Below are positions 18,676 to 27,959 of a stretch of DNA of 64,000 bases, one piece after another. This stretch comes from CALBPI01 sp963922335 (GTDB lineage: Bacteria; Pseudomonadota; Gammaproteobacteria; Steroidobacterales; Woeseiaceae). Location: contig CAWUIB010000003.1 in the NCBI GenBank assembly GCA_963922335.1, positions 1 to 64,000 on the forward strand. Direction: 5' to 3'. The notes under the pieces were generated by a model. The model did not search any database. It was given only the letters and a program-made list of their open reading frames with translations, and was not told the DNA's origin. Positions within the stretch are counted from its first letter, which is position 1; every line of letters begins with the position of its first letter. A program made the translations under genes and the position numbers.

Positions 18676-20508
18676 ATGTGTGGCATCGTTGGGGCGATTG
18701 CTGAGCGCAACGTAGTACCGATTCTCGTGGAAGGATTGCGCCGTCTCGAATACCGTGGATACGATTCTGCCGGCGTCGCCGTTCTACAGGACGACGCGAG
18801 CATTGAGTTGCGCCGCGCGGTTGGCAAAGTTGCTGGCTTGCAGGAAAAGCTGGACGCGAACCCGATGGGTGGCCGAGTTGGACTTGCACACACGCGGTGG
18901 GCAACACACGGGGGTGTCACCGAAACTAACGCACATCCCCATCTTTCCGGAAACCGAGTCGCCGTGATTCACAATGGCGTCATTGAGAACTTCCAACCGA
19001 TCAAGGATGAGCTGCTCGCCAAAGGGTACGAGTTCGCATCCGAGACCGACACGGAGGTGGCAGCTCACCTCGTACACGACTATCTGAAATCCGGCATGGA
19101 TCTGGTTGATGCGGTTCGTCACGCGACGCAGCGATTCGAGGGTGCGTACGCCCTGCTCGTTTGCGATAACGAAGACCCGGATCGCATAGTTGTAAGCCGG
19201 GTGGCAAGCCCCCTCGTGATCGGCCTTGGCATTGGCGAGAATTTTGTGGCAAGTGGGATCCAGGCGTTGCTTCCGGTGACGCAACGATTCATCTATCTCG
19301 AGCAAGGTGATCTCGCGGAGATCACGCGCGATTCGATCAACATCTTTGACTTGAACGCTAACGCTGTTGAGCGCGAGATTCACGAAACACCCGCGCAACA
19401 GGATGCCGCCGACAAAGGCCCGTATCGACACTTCATGCTCAAGGAAATTTTTGAGCAGCCCGCCGCACTCGCCGATACGCTATACGGCCGTGTCAGCAAC
19501 AACCGAGTGCTTCCCGATTCTCTTGGACCGCGCGCGACCGAACTGTTGCCGAAAGTTGAGAATATTCACATCGTCGCTTGTGGCACGAGTTATCACGCCG
19601 GTTGCGTCGGCAAGTACTGGTTCGAATCTCTAGCCGGGATTCCCTGCCAGGGCGAAATTGCGAGCGAGTATCGCTATCGCAAGGTCGTCGTACCCAAGAA
19701 CACGCTGTTCGTGACTTTGTCGCAGTCGGGTGAAACTGCCGACACCCTGGAGGCGCTTCGTCTTGCGAAGGAGTCCGGTTACCTTGGTTCGCTAACGATC
19801 TGTAACAGTGCACACAGCTCAATGGTTCGCGAGTCCGATTTGGTAATGATGACGCAAGCCGGTCCGGAGATTGGCGTTGCCAGCACCAAGGCATTCACGA
19901 CTCAGCTTCTATCCATGTTGCTTGTGACGCTCATGTTGGCACGTCATCGTGGATTGAGCGAAGCGCGCGAGGCAGAGCTGGTGCCCCACGTGTATCACTC
20001 GGCAGCCGCAGTGGAAGAAGCGCTGCAAATGAACGAGGCGCTGAACGAACTCGCTGAAGACTTTTCCGAGAAGCACCACACGTTGTTCCTCGGGCGCGGT
20101 CCAATGTGGCCGATCGCCATGGAGGGTGCGCTCAAGTTGAAGGAGATTTCGTACATCCATGCAGAAGCGTACGCCGCAGGCGAACTCAAGCACGGTCCAC
20201 TGGCATTGATCGATGAAGATATGCCGGTTGTGGTCGTTGCTCCGAACAACGAGTTACTCGACAAACTCAAATCCAACATGCAAGTGGTGCGTGCGCGCGG
20301 CGGTAAGCTTTATGTCTTCGCTGATCGCGAGACCGGGTTGGAGAATGAGGAAGGCGTTAAGGTGATCCCGATGCCGCATGCCGATCGCTTGATCGCACCG
20401 ATCGTCTACACCGTGCCTCTGCAGTTGCTGTCCTATCACGTCGCGGTGCTCAAAGGCACCGATGTGGATCAGCCCCGCAATTTGGCCAAGAGCGTAACGG
20501 TTGAGTAG
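18676..20508 (+). CDS. glmS: Glutamine-fructose-6-phosphate aminotransferase (isomerizing)
   Basis: A 610-residue enzyme making glucosamine-6-phosphate. After Met removal, Cys2 of MCGIVGAIAERN is the glutaminase nucleophile; GYDSAGVA, HTRWATHG and HNGVIEN line that site. Two SIS domains follow (CGTSYHAG; SQSGETADTLEAL), and the end DQPRNLAKSVTVE is the conserved C-terminal tail. Forms an operon with glmU. A weak hairpin (CCAAC/GTTGG, 20519-20533) follows the stop without a convincing T run. Confidence 0.98.
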   Translation: MCGIVGAIAERNVVPILVEGLRRLEYRGYDSAGVAVLQDDASIELRRAVGKVAGLQEKLDANPMGGRVGLAHTRWATHGGVTETNAHPHLSGNRVAVIHNGVIENFQPIKDELLAKGYEFASETDTEVAAHLVHDYLKSGMDLVDAVRHATQRFEGAYALLVCDNEDPDRIVVSRVASPLVIGLGIGENFVASGIQALLPVTQRFIYLEQGDLAEITRDSINIFDLNANAVEREIHETPAQQDAADKGPYRHFMLKEIFEQPAALADTLYGRVSNNRVLPDSLGPRATELLPKVENIHIVACGTSYHAGCVGKYWFESLAGIPCQGEIASEYRYRKVVVPKNTLFVTLSQSGETADTLEALRLAKESGYLGSLTICNSAHSSMVRESDLVMMTQAGPEIGVASTKAFTTQLLSMLLVTLMLARHRGLSEAREAELVPHVYHSAAAVEEALQMNEALNELAEDFSEKHHTLFLGRGPMWPIAMEGALKLKEISYIHAEAYAAGELKHGPLALIDEDMPVVVVAPNNELLDKLKSNMQVVRARGGKLYVFADRETGLENEEGVKVIPMPHADRLIAPIVYTVPLQLLSYHVAVLKGTDVDQPRNLAKSVTVE

Positions 20509-20716
20509 CACCTGCTCGCCAACTTGGTGTTGGTTTCTCCTCATTAGAAGCGTCGGGGATCGCAGGAACGTCCGGTTTACGATCCATACCGGCAGCATTG
20601 GGATTCGAAGATAGAATGACTGCTAATGACCCAAAGGCGACGCTCGAAAAATAGCCACTAAGCCCCCAGAAGGAGCAGTTGAGAAGAGCGGGTTCGAAAC
20701 GCGGAGGGAGAGGTAA

Positions 20717-21259
20717 ATGGTTGGCAAGCGATCCGCATTACTATTTTTGGCCGTTTTCGTCCTGTCGGTTGCGTGTAGTGACACGCCGCGTACGCTCGGT
20801 TCGGGCGACTCGCCAGTCTCGAGCGATACCGACCAGCATGTCTTTCCCAACGCAATTGTTTTGACTTTCCCGGAAATCGATAACTCACATTTGGTGTCAC
20901 TGCGGCTCGTGCCCGAGTCTTCCGGGGACGGCATCGCCCATGTTGAGATAACCTCGCCTATCGGAGACTTCTCAGTCCCGAGTGAGCTTCTCGAGCCCCT
21001 TTTGGTAGCCGATTTTTTTGCAACTATTTCGGTTCATAGCAACAGCGAGTCTGAGATTTGTTCCTTGGAATTCGCACTCTATGGAACTGTAGAGGATTCG
21101 AAAGGTAACGCAGTGCCGGAATCCACTCTAGAGTTTATTTACAACTGGAACGGGCTGGCCCAGTTCGTAAAGGTTCCGGGTTTTGATGATCCGGAGGTTA
21201 TCTATTTTCAAGAGCCGAGATACATCATTGGGTGTGAATCGCTGGAAGAGTCACGCTAG
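20717..21259 (+). CDS. Predicted lipoprotein, unknown
   Basis: A 180-residue protein with a lipoprotein signal (LLFLAVFVLSVAC, cysteine at about 20) and an acidic mature part with three more cysteines. A strong ribosome site (GGAGGGAGAGG) precedes ATG 20717. No family recognised. Its DNA is visibly more AT-rich, with runs such as GATTTTTTTGC, than the glm genes before it, which together with the next gene suggests a recently acquired or fast-evolving patch. Confidence 0.65.
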   Translation: MVGKRSALLFLAVFVLSVACSDTPRTLGSGDSPVSSDTDQHVFPNAIVLTFPEIDNSHLVSLRLVPESSGDGIAHVEITSPIGDFSVPSELLEPLLVADFFATISVHSNSESEICSLEFALYGTVEDSKGNAVPESTLEFIYNWNGLAQFVKVPGFDDPEVIYFQEPRYIIGCESLEESR

Positions 21260-21321
21260 CTTGCATCGATACAAATTAGGGTGATTCAGTCGCTCACCGG
21301 GGAACAATCAAACTCTAGACC

Positions 21322-21783
21322 TCAAAATTCTGCATCGTCCGACATCGTCTGCAGCTTTATGATTAGGTCGCCATCGGGCTCCTCTCCTTCAAGTCGATAA
21401 ATCTCATCAGCAACAACTCTGTACTCATATTCAGACCTTATCGACCCCCTCTTAAGCACACGCTCATAAGCTGCTTCCCGCTTCTTAAGGTAATCGGGGA
21501 ACTGCTCATAGAAGAAAGCAAGGCTTTTTCTGGAGGCATCCCAAATCGGATGTGACGGGTCTTGAGGGAACGCGAAAAGCTCACCCGGCAAAACCATATG
21601 AACGCATTTGATGTGTTGCGATAGGTTTTGCGAACCCTTATCAGCTTCGATTGTCGTACGAATGTCATCGATGTTCGCTGCCATCCTCTGAGACTGATCG
21701 TCGCTCGATAGCGAAAATTCTGCCAGTGAATGCTCAATACAACTCATTACACGTTCGGATCTAGCTATAGCACGTGAGTTCAT
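21322..21783 (-). CDS. Hypothetical protein, small and soluble
   Basis: A 153-residue, charged, mostly helical protein with no signal peptide or membrane segment. It has an aromatic-rich middle (SLAFFYEQFPDYLKKREAAYERV) and an acidic tail (EGEEPDGDLIIKLQTMSDDAEF). I do not recognise a family. Codon use is less GC-biased than that of the neighbours. It is convergent with the lipoprotein gene at 20717. A translated frame over this length is plausible but not certain. Confidence 0.5.
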   Translation of the reverse strand: MNSRAIARSERVMSCIEHSLAEFSLSSDDQSQRMAANIDDIRTTIEADKGSQNLSQHIKCVHMVLPGELFAFPQDPSHPIWDASRKSLAFFYEQFPDYLKKREAAYERVLKRGSIRSEYEYRVVADEIYRLEGEEPDGDLIIKLQTMSDDAEF

Positions 21784-22202
21784 GAATGATACGGCCTGAA
21801 AACCCTAGATACTTTTCATGGTAATACTTGTAGAAGACCATGCGAGGTGCAAGATGGGCAGCGACCGCTATTGGCCGACCCCGGCATCTAGCAGATTGAC
21901 CGCTATCATCACTGCTGTTGACCTTAACCAGCCTGTTGTCTATCGAGACCACGAACAGCGTACTTGTCGCACCGTATCTTCATACACTGCCAAGGGGCGA
22001 CGTCCTTGAGGCCGTTGCACCTGAGAAGTAGAGGCAACTAGTCTGTGAAGAAATCACGAACGCGGTTTCCACTCGCCTATCCGACATCAGCCGGTGAATC
22101 GTGTTGTGAGTGTGCTAAAGCAAGAACAAGGCCGCCAATTGCCTCGCTGAACGTGATACAACTGCAGTAGTATCTGGGGCCAATTCGAAGCACATAATCC
22201 CA
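21784..22202. other. 419-base stretch without a convincing gene
   Basis: No frame here has a good start, ribosome site and coding character together. Short open frames exist on both strands (21818-22009 on +, 21761-21952 on -) but look like chance. The stretch is relatively AT-rich and could be remnants of a lost gene plus the promoter for the operon beginning at 22203. No terminator or RNA structure stood out. Confidence 0.5.
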
Positions 22203-22655
22203 ATGCGTGACGACCTTCTAACGACGACACTAGAATCGACGGAAGCTAAGCCGATCCTCCCGGTAGGCGCACTTATCGGCGCAGCATTCTTTGGTGGCGC
22301 GTTAGCGGTGGCCATTATTGGCGCTGACAACGCTCGACGCCTAGGCCGTCTCAATAAAGACTTCTTTTGGATCCTGTTGGGTTTTGCAGCCGGGCTTGCT
22401 GCACCAGCGATCTGGGTGCTCGTCCTCGAGCCTGATGGCTTTGAACGGAGCAACCTCCGTATTCTGGTCAGGGGCGTCGGGTTTGCAATCGCAGGCGTCT
22501 TCTACCTGGCACATCGCTACGCCTATCGCTCGATGCAAATGACCGGCCGAGAGGGTCCCTCTCCCTGGGTACCAGTGATCTGTGCCGTTATCGCCGCTGT
22601 TATGTTACAGGCAGTGATCGTCGCTTTCTTGCAGCACGCTATGCCTCCAGCATGA
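22203..22655 (+). CDS. Small membrane protein, first gene of the TPR/AAA+ operon
   Basis: A 150-residue protein with four probable membrane helices: about 20-40 (VGALIGAAFFGGALAVAII), 53-73 (FFWILLGFAAGLAAPAIWVL), 88-104 and 124-145. There is a short cytosolic stretch with RRLGRLNKD. No known family recognised. Its TGA overlaps the ATG of the next gene (ATGA), so the product is probably made with, and may sit in the membrane with, the TPR protein. Confidence 0.68.
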   Translation: MRDDLLTTTLESTEAKPILPVGALIGAAFFGGALAVAIIGADNARRLGRLNKDFFWILLGFAAGLAAPAIWVLVLEPDGFERSNLRILVRGVGFAIAGVFYLAHRYAYRSMQMTGREGPSPWVPVICAVIAAVMLQAVIVAFLQHAMPPA

Positions 22656-23536
22656 ACGAAACATCAGAGGATCTACGCAGCGCCATTCATGAAATCAGCG
22701 AGTTGCTTGATCGTCATCGGTTGGCGTCGGCGCGTGCTGCGCTTGAGCGCGCGCTGCCACAACATCCCGATGACCCCGAGCTGCTGCTGTTGGCTGCCTG
22801 GCTGAGCTGGTACGAAGACGATGCTAACGAGGCCCGACACATTGTTCAGCGCATCCTGCAGATACAGCCCGAGCACCGCGAAGCCCAATACCTGCTCTCG
22901 CGTATCGAGTTGGGTGAAGAGAACTACGTTGAAGCTGAGCGCCTGCTAATTGGCCTGCTCAAGCGCTTCCCGGAATCGCCGAGTCTTTATGCGTCCTACG
23001 CGGAAGTCATGCTCGAGACGATGAATATCGAAAAGGCCGAAAAATTGGCCGTCGAGGCACTGCGACTCGACCCGCAGAATGAAGCGGCACTCAATATCCA
23101 TACGTTGTGCGGGTTCGTGCAATCCGGCACGGAGGAGCAGCGTGAGCGTTTGCAGAAGCTGCTACGTGAGTATCCCGACCAGATGCAAACGACCATTCGG
23201 TTGATTCAGCACCTAGCGGATAACGGCCAGACTAAAGAAGCGTATAAGCTGTCGAAAGAACTTGTTGTTAATGATCCCTCGAACGAGGGCTTGGTTGAGT
23301 TTGCGACGACCCTGAGGCGCGCCTCCCACTGGTCCATGCTGCCGCTTTGGCCCATGCAGAAATGGGGCTGGGCGGGATCGATTGGTATCTGGGCCGCCAC
23401 CGTTGTGTTCTTCCGTGTAGCTGGCATGGACAACTCGCCACTGCAGCCATATGCGGGCACGGTCGCCATCGTTCTGATCTGCTATGTGGTCTACAGCTGG
23501 TTGTGGCCACCCATTCTGAAGCGATTGATTCGATGA
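22652..23536 (+). CDS. TPR-repeat protein with C-terminal membrane helices
   Basis: A 294-residue protein. About residues 1-220 are tetratricopeptide-like helical repeats (RLASARAALERALPQHPDDPELL, NEARHIVQRILQIQPEH, NIEKAEKLAVEALRLDPQNE). Two hydrophobic helices follow near the C-terminus (GSIGIWAATVVFFRVAG and TVAIVLICYVVYSWLWPPIL). It is likely an inner-membrane scaffold with a cytoplasmic TPR face. Both ends overlap neighbours by 4 bases (ATGA), so it belongs to a three-gene operon with the AAA+ ATPase. Binding partner unknown. Confidence 0.78.
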   Translation: MNETSEDLRSAIHEISELLDRHRLASARAALERALPQHPDDPELLLLAAWLSWYEDDANEARHIVQRILQIQPEHREAQYLLSRIELGEENYVEAERLLIGLLKRFPESPSLYASYAEVMLETMNIEKAEKLAVEALRLDPQNEAALNIHTLCGFVQSGTEEQRERLQKLLREYPDQMQTTIRLIQHLADNGQTKEAYKLSKELVVNDPSNEGLVEFATTLRRASHWSMLPLWPMQKWGWAGSIGIWAATVVFFRVAGMDNSPLQPYAGTVAIVLICYVVYSWLWPPILKRLIR

Positions 23537-24768
23537 CGAGCGACAGTACATCTTTGGAAGAGCTGGAAGCCGCCCTCTTACGCGATCCGTTCAATGGCGA
23601 GTTGCGCCTCGACTATGCCAATCGACTCCTCGATGCGGAGCGAATCGATGACGCCAGCAGTCAATTTGAGCTTGCTCTAAAAGCCGATGCAGATAGTCCT
23701 GATGCAATGATTGGTCTGGCGCTCTGCCAACATCGGTCCGGCAACGACACAGATGCCATCAGCACGTATCAGCGCGCGCGCAAGCTTGATGGCTTCGGGC
23801 CGAATGCTGAGCTCGAGACCTTGCTCGCCGCGGCGCAAAGCACTGGACCTAAGCTTTCCGTTATCGATGGCGGCGGCTCTGTGGTCTCGATACCGTTAGC
23901 AGCACAACCAGCCGTCAAGTTTGACGATGTGGCCGGCATGGCAGACCTCAAGAAGACGCTGCGTCTGCAGATCATCGAACCGTTCCGAAACCCTGGCCTG
24001 TTCCAACGTTTCAAGAAAAAGTCGGGCGGCGGTGTCCTGCTCTACGGACCGCCGGGCTGCGGCAAGACACTCATGGCGCGTGCTATAGCCGGCGAATGTA
24101 AGGCCGAATTTCAAACTATCGGCATTAGCGACATATTGAACATGTGGATCGGTGAGAGTGAACGCAATCTTGCAGCTGTCTTCGAGCAGGCGCGCTCACG
24201 CAAACCTTGCGTGTTGTTTTTTGACGAGCTCGATGCACTGGCCTACTCACGGTCCAAGGCTGCGTCGAGTTCAGCGCGTACCATCGTCAATGAGTTTCTT
24301 GCCCAGCTTGATGGTTTCAATACAGATAACGAGGGTGTGTTGGTCTTGGCGGCGACTCACATGCCCTGGGATGTCGATTCGGCGATGAAGCGACCAGGAC
24401 GTTTTTCACGCCAGGTCTTCGTGCCACCGCCTGACGCGTCAGCCCGCGCTGAGATGATTCGAATGCACCTCGCTGACATTCCCGTCGACGACCTGAATGT
24501 AGACGCAGTTGCAGCAGCCACCGAATACTTCTCTGGCGCTGACATAGACGGCCTGATCGATTTGGCCAAAGAGCGTGTGCTCGCAGATATCCTGTCGAGT
24601 GGGACTGAACGAGCATTGCAGCAACACGACATTATGGATGCGCTTGAGGGCGTTGTGCCGAGCACTATGGACTGGCTCAAGACCGCGCGTAACTTAGTCA
24701 AATTCTCGGGTAGTGATGCCAGCTACAAGCCGGTCGAAAAGTACCTCAAAGGCATTAAACGCCTTTGA
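23533..24768 (+). CDS. TPR-AAA+ ATPase (CDC48/Vps4-like classical AAA)
   Basis: A 411-residue protein: an N-terminal TPR-like helical region (about 1-105), a linker, then one classical AAA domain. Walker A is GPPGCGKT (172-179), Walker B ends in DE at 231-232, and the arginine-finger region is MKRPGRF (about 285-291). The pore loop MWIGESERN (W205) resembles the second ring of CDC48/p97 and Vps4. Such ATPases thread or disassemble proteins. It lacks a protease domain (no HEXXH), unlike FtsH. The ATG overlaps the stop of the TPR-membrane gene; a longer frame from 23347 is only overlap. Target unknown, probably a membrane complex built with the two upstream proteins. Confidence 0.85.
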   Translation: MTSDSTSLEELEAALLRDPFNGELRLDYANRLLDAERIDDASSQFELALKADADSPDAMIGLALCQHRSGNDTDAISTYQRARKLDGFGPNAELETLLAAAQSTGPKLSVIDGGGSVVSIPLAAQPAVKFDDVAGMADLKKTLRLQIIEPFRNPGLFQRFKKKSGGGVLLYGPPGCGKTLMARAIAGECKAEFQTIGISDILNMWIGESERNLAAVFEQARSRKPCVLFFDELDALAYSRSKAASSSARTIVNEFLAQLDGFNTDNEGVLVLAATHMPWDVDSAMKRPGRFSRQVFVPPPDASARAEMIRMHLADIPVDDLNVDAVAAATEYFSGADIDGLIDLAKERVLADILSSGTERALQQHDIMDALEGVVPSTMDWLKTARNLVKFSGSDASYKPVEKYLKGIKRL

Positions 24769-24778
24769 TTCAACAACA

Positions 24779-25471
24779 CTACCGATCGATGTCCAGATCA
24801 ATGCCGGATTTGTTGCGGCAAACGATCCTTGGCGGAACGAAGCGATCAAAATCCACCAGACCACTGAGTGCGGGGGCTTTTATTTCCAAGTGACAGGTTT
24901 CGCTGATCGGAAGAACGGTTTCGCCGGAGGCGTTGATGTAAGGATCGTTCGCTTGGGTTCGCGCACTCCGGTCTTGCTCTCGAGCCAGCGCCAATTCACC
25001 TGAGAGTCGCGGATCAAACACTGATTTTCCATCGAGTCTTTGATGCTCGACTGTGGCGACGGCGTCTCGAGCCACATCTTGTAGCGATGAATAGAAATCC
25101 ACAGATTGCTGTTCCGGTAACGGCGGTTCCAAGGATGCTGGTGCCGAGCTAGCGGCCTCTAAGTCGGACTGACTTACGGAATGGCGCGGATCATTGCGCT
25201 TGTTGTTTGTTGGTTCACTATCCTCGACCGCCGCAGCTTGGCTCGCTTGGCGGCTCATTTCGGGAAGCAATCGTAACGAGAGCGTTGTGCTTGCAGCCTC
25301 TGGACGTTTGGTGCCCAGCCTCTGGAAGTACCCGTTCGCCGCGACCACGGCGAAGCAGACCAGGGTCGTCGATAGAAGCGCAGCAATAACCGTGCGTGGA
25401 CGGCTATGGAATGGAAAGTCGTCAAGATCGGGCGGCCCGAACTCGCTGATTGAAATGTGTGCGCCCTGCAT
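24779..25471 (-). CDS. Single-pass membrane protein with disordered periplasmic part
   Basis: A 230-residue protein. A short cytosolic start is followed by one membrane helix (TVIAALLSTTLVCFAVVAA, about 28-46), a long Ser/Ala/Pro/Glu-rich stretch and a compact C-terminal end with a Cys pair (ETCHLEIKAP, PPRIVCRNKSG). The layout resembles TonB-like or divisome bitopic proteins, but no conserved motif supports a specific family. Convergent with the AAA+ gene. Confidence 0.6.
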   Translation of the reverse strand: MQGAHISISEFGPPDLDDFPFHSRPRTVIAALLSTTLVCFAVVAANGYFQRLGTKRPEAASTTLSLRLLPEMSRQASQAAAVEDSEPTNNKRNDPRHSVSQSDLEAASSAPASLEPPLPEQQSVDFYSSLQDVARDAVATVEHQRLDGKSVFDPRLSGELALAREQDRSARTQANDPYINASGETVLPISETCHLEIKAPALSGLVDFDRFVPPRIVCRNKSGIDLDIDR

Positions 25472-25602
25472 CGTGACCTATAGACCGCATACGCCGATAC
25501 AGATTCAATCACTCTGCATGCTACGCTCGGAGTGTCTCGAACCAGGCAGCCGAACCAAATAGCCTGAGGCCGGAATTGTTGGAAGCAAAACGCGTAGCAC
25601 CA

Positions 25603-26526
25603 ATGAAAAGCAGCAGCGCAAGAATTAGCCATGCACTGAACATCGCCAGACATAGCCGACTTCTGGTGGCGACGATATTGTTCTTGTTCGGTCATCCCGT
25701 ATGGGCGCAGAAGCTGGCGCCGAAAGATCGGTCGATTGAGCCTGACCATGTGATTCAGTCGGAAGTGACGGGTCGCGAGTATCAGCTTTATATCGCCTTT
25801 CCCTCCGGCTACAGCACCGGCGACGATACAACATACCCCGTCCTCTATATCCTCGACGGCGCCTATTTTTATCCGACCATCAATCAAGTAAACCGGAGAT
25901 TGAGTGCAAGAGGGCTTATTCAGGATGTTGTCATCGTTGGTATTCACTCGGGCAGCGACTGGGTCTCCTGGTTTGCAAACAGAACGATCGACTACACGCC
26001 TTCGTCGGATGTTCAGGATGATCGGAGCGCGGAAAAGGAATTTGGTATCCCGGAAGGACGATTGGAGTCTGGTGGGGCAGCCCGATTCCTGGAGAGCATC
26101 AAAACCGAAATTAGCCCGTTCATAGAAGAGCACTACAAGGTCAATCAGGATCGAGGTATTGCAGGCCATTCACTGGGTGGCCTGTTCGCTGCCTTTTGTC
26201 TCGTGAATTCAGACGGCTACTTTACTCGCTTTGGTCTGAACAGCCCCTCGATGTGGTGGCACGACGAGCGCTTCCTCGACGCGTCCGTTCAACAGTTTGA
26301 AAACAACAAGACTTGGGATATACCGAGTTCCAGGGTTTTTGTCTCTGTGGGGGAACTAGAGGACTCGCAACAGGTACCGACGATGCTCAGTTTCACTCAG
26401 CATTTGCACGAAGCAAGCTATAGCAACGTGGAACTGACCTGGCAGGTTTTCGATCATGAAACGCATCTGACCGTGATGCCAGCCAGTATGAGTCGAACCT
26501 TGACCTGGCTTTACGCCAAAGAGTAG
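25603..26526 (+). CDS. Secreted alpha/beta-hydrolase, esterase D/BesA-like
   Basis: A 307-residue hydrolase with a Sec signal (LLVATILFLFGHPVWAQ). The putative-esterase family features are EYQLYIAFPSGY, YPVLYILDGAYFYP, the nucleophile elbow GIAGHSLGGLF and a late histidine in FDHETHLTV. Members cleave siderophore or other acyl esters (BesA, IroE); the substrate here is unknown. ATG 25603 is used; a TTG at 25576 with GAGG six bases before it would add nine residues and is a real alternative. Confidence 0.82.
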   Translation: MKSSSARISHALNIARHSRLLVATILFLFGHPVWAQKLAPKDRSIEPDHVIQSEVTGREYQLYIAFPSGYSTGDDTTYPVLYILDGAYFYPTINQVNRRLSARGLIQDVVIVGIHSGSDWVSWFANRTIDYTPSSDVQDDRSAEKEFGIPEGRLESGGAARFLESIKTEISPFIEEHYKVNQDRGIAGHSLGGLFAAFCLVNSDGYFTRFGLNSPSMWWHDERFLDASVQQFENNKTWDIPSSRVFVSVGELEDSQQVPTMLSFTQHLHEASYSNVELTWQVFDHETHLTVMPASMSRTLTWLYAKE

Positions 26527-26554
26527 CTCACCACCCCCCAGGTCAGTCCTCGAT

Positions 26555-27829
26555 CTAATTTACAGGAAAGCTCAGCACGAGCGTCGCTCCAACGCTACTT
26601 GAGTGGTCCAACAAAACACGACCGCCAGACTGCTCCACAAAACCTCGGACCATGGGTAAACCCAGCCCGGGATTCTGAGTCGTTTCGGACCCACTGAAAA
26701 ATGGCTCGAAGATGCGCTCTGCGATATCCGGCGATACGCCTGTCCCATTATCGGAAACGGAAATCTCGATTCTCGGTTCGCCTGCATCAACGGTTTCAGA
26801 TCGAATCCAGATTTCACTCGCACCAGCCGCCGCCGCATTCTGCAATAACTCAAGCATCGCGATTTGAAGTTGGTCGCGATCTACTCTGAGTTTGGGATAC
26901 GGTCTCGATATTGCCTGGTGAACCTTCACCGATCCAAAACCTAGCTTGGAAAAGCTCGTGTGAACGTCCTCCATGACTTCTCCGAGGTCAATCGACGTCG
27001 GCCGCAATGGAAACTGATGCGTATAGGCAAGTAACCGCTCTACATCGGTTCCGGCCTGCTGTGCGGCTTTAAGGGCAAGCGTGAGACTCTTGGCCACATC
27101 TGCGCCAGCCGTTTGGTTCCGCGCGACGTCGATACCGCAGACTACCGCGGCAAGATGATTGTTAAACGCATGCGCAACGCCACCCGCGACTCGCCCCATT
27201 GCCTGTAGCCGCCGCTCCGCTTCACTCCTTCTGGCGTTGCGATCGATTGCCGCAAGCGTTGCGAAAGTCTCACGCATGGTGAGCGCGTGATAGAGCTGTA
27301 AGCCCATGATCGTGATCCCAAGCGCGATATCTGACGTTGTCTGAGCGTTGAAAAACACGGTCGCCCAAAACAGCGTGAAAGACGCCTGAATGCCGCCGAC
27401 GTAAATCAAACCCAGAGAAGGAACTCGAAGGCGATGCGTCAGACTGTAGATAAATCCTGCGGCGAGCATCAGCACTGCGATCACTTGATACTGAATGACG
27501 TAAGACAGCCATAGGTACGCGACCAACCAAAAGAACGGCAGTGCATCCAGTACGTAGGCGCAAAACACCGCAGCAAACCCCCGTGTTGTCGGATGCTTTT
27601 TAAATTTTGAAATGGTCAGGCCAGCGATCAGCGTTGTTATGACTCGTGCAACAAACCAATAGGCGAACGTGATGTCATCGAAGCCGAGTACGAGACTGAG
27701 CGCGAGCAACGCAAAGATACCCATCCGAAGCAACGCATCGAATTGGCTGCGAGCCGCGACAACCAAGAGCCCGTCGCGTTCGGATTCGAATCGCGTGTTG
27801 ATGAAACGCTGTAGACCTGTGAACACCAT
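26555..27829 (-). CDS. Membrane sensor histidine kinase (orphan)
   Basis: A 424-residue protein. Five or six membrane helices (about 33-180) are followed by a HisKA-like phosphoacceptor region with H220 in GGVAHAFNNHLAAVVCG and a HATPase domain with N box (LELLQNAAAAGASE), G1 (SDNGTGVSPD) and G2 (GLGLPMVRGFVEQSGG). No sensor beyond the membrane part and no response regulator beside it, so the partner must be elsewhere. The HxFNNxL box is typical of the NtrB/hybrid-like class. Confidence 0.86.
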   Translation of the reverse strand: MVFTGLQRFINTRFESERDGLLVVAARSQFDALLRMGIFALLALSLVLGFDDITFAYWFVARVITTLIAGLTISKFKKHPTTRGFAAVFCAYVLDALPFFWLVAYLWLSYVIQYQVIAVLMLAAGFIYSLTHRLRVPSLGLIYVGGIQASFTLFWATVFFNAQTTSDIALGITIMGLQLYHALTMRETFATLAAIDRNARRSEAERRLQAMGRVAGGVAHAFNNHLAAVVCGIDVARNQTAGADVAKSLTLALKAAQQAGTDVERLLAYTHQFPLRPTSIDLGEVMEDVHTSFSKLGFGSVKVHQAISRPYPKLRVDRDQLQIAMLELLQNAAAAGASEIWIRSETVDAGEPRIEISVSDNGTGVSPDIAERIFEPFFSGSETTQNPGLGLPMVRGFVEQSGGRVLLDHSSSVGATLVLSFPVN

Positions 27830-27959
27830 TGCACGTGACTGGCTTATTACTGGACCTTAATTGATCTTGCGCCTGTTTTCTTGTGAGCCATCATTGGTCG
27901 CGACCCATGTTACGCTCGCGCTTGACCAATCTAACCGCCCGTAACCTACGCCCTAAGAC

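Noticed and set aside
17594..18907. 437-codon reverse frame across glmU/glmS
   Set aside because: Antisense to conserved enzymes; no start signal or domain.
20519..20533. CCAAC/GTTGG hairpin after glmS
   Set aside because: Five-bp stem and no T run; too weak to call a terminator.
20685..20712. GGGTTCGAAACG, tRNA T-loop-like
   Set aside because: The flanking bases do not pair as a T stem and no tRNA body precedes it.
21818..22009. 63-codon frame on the + strand
   Set aside because: No ribosome site, odd composition, and overlaps an equally plausible frame on the other strand.
27896..27905. GGTCGCGACC palindrome in the divergent gap before 27960
   Set aside because: Ten-base GC palindromes are common in such DNA; no second copy or promoter geometry supports an operator.
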